In this document: positions 33,233 to 35,992 of the stretch, one piece after another
How the letters are laid out: the number at the start of each line of letters is the position of its first letter
Position numbering within the stretch: position 1 is the stretch's first letter
Assembly: GCA_011391495.1 (NCBI GenBank)
Contig: JAABQK010000005.1
Coordinates: 100,070 to 136,061 of the forward strand
DNA from: Hydrogenophaga sp.
Lineage (GTDB): Bacteria > Pseudomonadota > Gammaproteobacteria > Burkholderiales > Burkholderiaceae_C
Direction of reading: 5' to 3'
DNA: 35,992 nt
Program-made: the position numbers and the translations under genes
Notes under the pieces: model-generated
Told to the model about the DNA's origin: nothing
Databases searched by the model: none
Seen by the model: the letters and a program-made list of their open reading frames with translations, nothing else

Positions 33233-34186
33233 TCAGTGCCTGAGCACTTGGCGGATGGTGGCGGCCAGTTCGGCGGCCACGAACTTGGCCACGTAGGCGT
33301 CAGCCCCCACGGCGCTCACGTGCGCTTCGTTGGCCGTGCCCGTCAGGGATGAATGGATCACGACCGGGATCGACTTGAAGCGCTGGTCCTGCTTGATGTT
33401 GCGCGTGAGGGTGAACCCATCCATCACCGGCATTTCCAGATCGGTCAGCACGAGCGCCACTTTGTCTTGTGCCGTCTTGCCATCGGCGTTAGCCTCGGCT
33501 TCCATGGCTTGCAGGCGGTCCCATGCCTCCTGACCGGTCTTGCACATGACAAAGGGTGTGCCCATGGCGTTCAACCCTTGCTCGATCATCATGCGTGCCA
33601 CCGGCGAGTCGTCGGCCGCAAGGATGATGGCGCCTTTGGGCAGGCTCACGGCGGCGCCCACCGACGCCGGTGTGATGGTGTCCTCCGCAGCCGGCATGAC
33701 GTTGCGAAGAATCTGCTCCACATCCAGCACCTGCACCAGGCGTGACTGGTCGGTATCGCCGTCCAGCTTGGCGATGCTGGTCAACAGGGAACCGCCATGG
33801 CCTTCTGCGGCCAGGACGTCGCTCCACTCCAGCCGCACGATTTCGTCCACTTCTTCCACGGCAAAGGCCTGGGTGGTCCGGGCGTATTCGGTCACCATCA
33901 GGATGGAGAGCCCGCGTTTGGGCACACAGCCCACGGCGGCGGGCAGGTCGATCACAGGGATGATCTGCCCTCGGATGTTGGCAACGCCGAGCACGTGGGC
34001 GGATGCGTTTGCGATGGCCGTGATGGTGGGCATGACCATGATTTCGCGCACCTTGAAGACATTGATGCCAAACAGTTCGCGGCTCTGCGTGCCCTGTGCT
34101 TCCCCCAGGCGGAACAACAGCAGTTCAAACTTGTTGTTGCCTGTGAGATTGGTGCGCTCCTGGGCGTCGTGCAAAGCGGTAGTCAT
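33233..34186 (-). CDS. cheV: Chemotaxis coupling protein CheV
   Basis: The 317-residue protein joins a CheW-like domain (about 18-165: LFGINVFKVREIM, LGVANIRGQIIPVIDL) to a receiver domain (185-310: ILAADDSPVAR with Asp192-193, phospho-acceptor Asp249 in LTDLEMPVMDGF, Lys301). CheV couples chemoreceptors to CheA and can be phosphorylated by it. The start at 34186 gives MTTALHDAQE; the longer frame to 34267 is not needed. No ribosome site is obvious. No other che or fla gene is in the window, so it is a lone copy inside the accessory stretch. Confidence 0.9.
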   Translation of the reverse strand: MTTALHDAQERTNLTGNNKFELLLFRLGEAQGTQSRELFGINVFKVREIMVMPTITAIANASAHVLGVANIRGQIIPVIDLPAAVGCVPKRGLSILMVTEYARTTQAFAVEEVDEIVRLEWSDVLAAEGHGGSLLTSIAKLDGDTDQSRLVQVLDVEQILRNVMPAAEDTITPASVGAAVSLPKGAIILAADDSPVARMMIEQGLNAMGTPFVMCKTGQEAWDRLQAMEAEANADGKTAQDKVALVLTDLEMPVMDGFTLTRNIKQDQRFKSIPVVIHSSLTGTANEAHVSAVGADAYVAKFVAAELAATIRQVLRH

Positions 34187-34294
34187 GTGGGGATGCTCGG
34201 GTGTTTGGACTTGCTCAGCATAGGGAACAACGCCCTCCGCCAATCGGCACAAGAACCCTTCAAACACACGACTGTTCGCGATTTAGCCCGGTGG

Positions 34295-34334
34295 ATCGGG
34301 GTCAGGTGAATCGGGGTCAGATTCCGATTACCCC
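34295..34334 (+). repeat. GGGGTCAG motif copy 5 (tandem)
   Basis: Two units in a row: ATCGGGGTCAGGTGA then ATCGGGGTCAGATTCCGATT, ending in ACCCC. They lie in the 34187-34375 gap between CheV and the DUF6544-like gene, which otherwise shows nothing recognisable. Confidence 0.6.
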
Positions 34335-34375
34335 TGCAGGTTTGGAATCCCCCAGCGCCGAACGCAGAATGGCGC

Positions 34376-35242
34376 ATGGTCTGGCTCAAAGGTCTGGTTC
34401 TTCTGGTTGCCCTGCTCGCGCTCGCTGCCGCAGTGCTTGCCGCGCTCGGCTCCAGGCGCTGGGCCGGATCGACCCGCACCCTGACGGAGCGGCTGGAGGC
34501 AGGTCGCCTGCCGGCTGCATCGCCTTCGCACTACGACCCCCGGGAAATTGAAGGCCTGCCCGAGCCGGTGCAGCGCTACTTTCGGGCCGCGCTCACGCCG
34601 GGGCAGGCCATGGTGACCGCTGCCACCGTGGAGCACACCGGCACTTTCAACATGGCGGCCACCGGGGAGCCGCAGTGGAAGGCGTTCACGTCGCGCCAGC
34701 GCGTGGTGACACGCCGCCCCGGTTTTCTGTGGGATGCGCGCATCGCCATGGCACCTGGCGTGGCGGTGCGGGTGCACGACGCGTATGTGCAAGGCCAGGG
34801 CCTGCTGCACGCCGCCGTGCTGGGCCTGTTCAGCGTGGCAACCCTTCAGGGAGAAGGCGAGATCGCCCGGGGCGAGTTCATGCGCTTCTTCGCTGAAACA
34901 GCCTGGTACCCGACCGCCCTGCTGCCCAGCCAGGGCGTGCGCTGGGAAGCGGTTGACGACCGGTCGGCCACAGCCACCCTGGCCGATGGCCCGATCTCGC
35001 TCACCCTGCTGTTCACCTTCGATGAGGCCAGCCTGATGGCCTCGGTGCGCGCCGAAGCGCGCGGCCGCATGGTGGGCCAGAACATCCAGATGGCGCCCTG
35101 GGAGGGGCACTGGTCCAACCACCAGCAGCGCAACGGCATGGTGGTGCCCCTCACCGGCGAAGTGGCCTGGCTGCTGCCCGAAGGCCGTCAGACCTACTGG
35201 CGCGGCACAATCACACGCTTGGCCTACGAGTGGCTACCGTGA
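34376..35242 (+). CDS. DUF6544/DUF6920-like membrane-anchored protein
   Basis: The 288-residue protein has one N-terminal membrane helix (about 4-25) followed by a soluble beta-rich body. The motif EGLPEPVQRYFRAALTPGQ (about 59-77) and TFNMAATGEPQWKAFTSRQ, GFLWDARIAM, EFMRFFAETAWYPTALLPS, and MAPWEGHWSNHQQRNGMVVPLTGEVAWLLPEG are the pattern I associate with DUF6544/DUF6920 proteins. Function is unknown. No ribosome site is clear. A small hairpin follows the stop. Confidence 0.72.
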   Translation: MVWLKGLVLLVALLALAAAVLAALGSRRWAGSTRTLTERLEAGRLPAASPSHYDPREIEGLPEPVQRYFRAALTPGQAMVTAATVEHTGTFNMAATGEPQWKAFTSRQRVVTRRPGFLWDARIAMAPGVAVRVHDAYVQGQGLLHAAVLGLFSVATLQGEGEIARGEFMRFFAETAWYPTALLPSQGVRWEAVDDRSATATLADGPISLTLLFTFDEASLMASVRAEARGRMVGQNIQMAPWEGHWSNHQQRNGMVVPLTGEVAWLLPEGRQTYWRGTITRLAYEWLP

Positions 35243-35244
35243 GT

Positions 35245-35261
35245 TGAGCGAGCGCCGCTCA
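35245..35261 (+). terminator. Small hairpin after the DUF6544-like gene
   Basis: TGAGCG (35245-35250) pairs with CGCTCA (35256-35261) around AGCGC, 2 bp after the stop. No T-run. Confidence 0.3.
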
Positions 35262-35329
35262 GCCCGCAACCACCGCTGCGAAGAGGGTTCGAGGCCAGAT
35301 TCCCGCGCCCACATGCTCGTTCATCCTTG

Positions 35330-35662
35330 ATGGTCCGCCGCCAGAAACTCCACCACCATGTCTACGTGATCGAGCTGCACCCGGACGTGCTGCTGGAGCC
35401 CAGGTTCAGGAAGAGCAACCCCGGCTATGTGGACGGCAAGCCCTGCGTCTATGTGGGCATGACCGGCCTGGACCCGGACGTCCGCTTTGACAAGCACAAG
35501 GCCGGCATCCAGGCGAATGCCTACGTGCAGAAATACGGCCTGCGCCTGCTGCCCGACCTGTACGAGGGCTTCAACCCCATGCGCTACGAGGACGCGCAGG
35601 AGCGCGAGGTGGAGATCGGCATCGACCTGCGCTCGGCCGGTTTCGGGGTGTGGCAGGCCTGA
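35330..35662 (+). CDS. GIY-YIG-like small protein
   Basis: The 110-residue protein has the layout of a minimal GIY-YIG domain: VYVIEL near residue 12 and CVYVGMTG near residue 40 in place of GIY and YIG, an Arg in DVRFDKHKAG, and a Glu late in the domain (EREVEIGIDLRSAGFGVW). GIY-YIG domains are single-domain endonucleases, but the motif match is loose and the catalytic identity cannot be confirmed. ATG at 35330 was chosen over the TTG at 35327. It stands alone, away from any mobile element I can see. Confidence 0.6.
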   Translation: MVRRQKLHHHVYVIELHPDVLLEPRFRKSNPGYVDGKPCVYVGMTGLDPDVRFDKHKAGIQANAYVQKYGLRLLPDLYEGFNPMRYEDAQEREVEIGIDLRSAGFGVWQA

Positions 35663-35803
35663 ACCCGCTTCGGGCGTCATCGAACCTCTCCCGGGTACAG
35701 CACCGGGCCGCCCATCGGTGGCTGACGCTGCCGCTCGGTCTGATGGATACTCCCGGGTGTAGCTGCGTGTGGATGCCATGCCACCCGGCCGGTTTTCTAC
35801 CCC

Positions 35804-35809
35804 AAGGAG
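35804..35809 (+). promoter_or_regulatory. Ribosome site AAGGAG deciding the rhodanese start
   Basis: AAGGAG lies 4 bases before the ATG at 35814 and immediately against an ATG at 35810 in another frame; the second frame has no rhodanese reading, so 35814 is the start. Confidence 0.6.
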
Positions 35810-35813
35810 ATGT

Positions 35814-35992
35814 ATGGACTTTTCAGGTTTTTTTCAGCAGTACTGGCCGCTCTTGCTGGTGGCACTGTGGTTTGGCTACAAGTGGTGGAGCGCCCGGCGG
35901 GTCATGGCCATGCTGCCGGAGCTCAAGAAGAAGGGCGCCATCCTGGTCGATGTGCGGTCCGTGGCGGAATTCGCTGGCGGGAACGCCCCGGG
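35814..35992 (+). CDS. Membrane-anchored rhodanese-like protein (partial)
   Basis: The first 59 residues are present before the window ends. They begin MDFSGFFQQYWPLLLVALWFGYK, an N-terminal membrane helix, then LPELKKKGAILVDVRSVAEFAGGNAP, the opening strand and CH2A region of a rhodanese domain (DVRSVAEF). The active-site Cys loop lies beyond the edge. Membrane-tethered single rhodanese domains of this kind are common in proteobacteria and are thought to carry sulfane sulfur; substrate unknown. Upstream (35663-35813) the motif CTCCCGGGT appears twice (35688 and 35750). Confidence 0.78.
   Translation, partial: MDFSGFFQQYWPLLLVALWFGYKWWSARRVMAMLPELKKKGAILVDVRSVAEFAGGNAP

Noticed and set aside
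35688..35760. Two CTCCCGGGT copies before the rhodanese gene
   Set aside because: Nine GC-rich bases 62 bp apart are weak in this composition; noted only in the gene entry.
1..35992. CRISPR arrays, tRNA genes, rRNA, integrase or complete insertion sequence
   Set aside because: Looked for regular repeats with spacers, cloverleaf-like stretches and transposase motifs; none was convincing by eye.

Overview
The window is about 36 kb of GC-rich DNA with densely packed genes. The product set (short-form CysE next to TrmJ, MutS overlapped by an Anbu-type protease, GlnRS, YjgA/DarP divergent from PmbA, several PAS histidine kinases) and the codon use point to a betaproteobacterium of the order Burkholderiales, most likely family Comamonadaceae (Hydrogenophaga-like). 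The assignment is by protein feel, not by a database search. No rRNA, tRNA, CRISPR array, complete transposase or prophage gene was seen.

Layout. 1-5.4 kb is housekeeping: pmbA/tldE (cut by the left edge) is divergent from a yjgA-mog-slyD run; trmJ-cysE run leftwards; suhB runs rightwards. 5.4-15.4 kb holds a large soluble PAS/GAF histidine kinase, mutS, an Anbu proteasome-like protease whose start overlaps the mutS stop, an alpha/beta hydrolase, and a membrane PAS histidine kinase. 15.4-17.0 kb holds uppP and a DUF1439 lipoprotein on the minus strand. 17.2-22.3 kb is a tight seven-gene run: four small or membrane/secreted proteins (DUF2306, DUF6622-like, 2TM, secreted hydrolase), a LytS-type kinase, a DUF2238 membrane protein and a LytTR response regulator. 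Two ATGA overlaps suggest one membrane-linked signalling operon. 22.3-25.9 kb holds a PXPV-type secreted protein, a DUF924 protein, a choice-of-anchor I lipoprotein behind a plausible PhoB-type promoter and ahead of a good terminator, and a small tail-anchored protein. 26.0-28.2 kb is glnS, which carries an in-frame insertion of about 100 residues in its catalytic domain.

28.2-34.4 kb looks like an accessory islet: an AT-rich three-TM protein gene, a small two-TM protein, a cold-shock/TM/excalibur fusion plus a 27-codon remnant of a second excalibur gene, a UvrD-type helicase C-terminal remnant, an FG-GAP repeat protein, a two-gene nucleotidyltransferase-HEPN pair (candidate toxin-antitoxin) with a direct-repeat operator candidate, and CheV. 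Copies of a GGGGTCAG-type motif, nearly all in the same orientation, sit between these genes. 34.4-36.0 kb holds a DUF6544-like membrane protein, a GIY-YIG-like small protein and the start of a membrane-anchored rhodanese cut by the right edge.

The best candidates for something new are the HTH-nucleotidyltransferase/HEPN pair with its 21-bp-phased repeats, the GlnRS insertion, the seven-gene LytS/LytTR cluster, and the excalibur/GGGGTCAG duplication module. Functions below come from recognised motifs; nothing was confirmed by a search.
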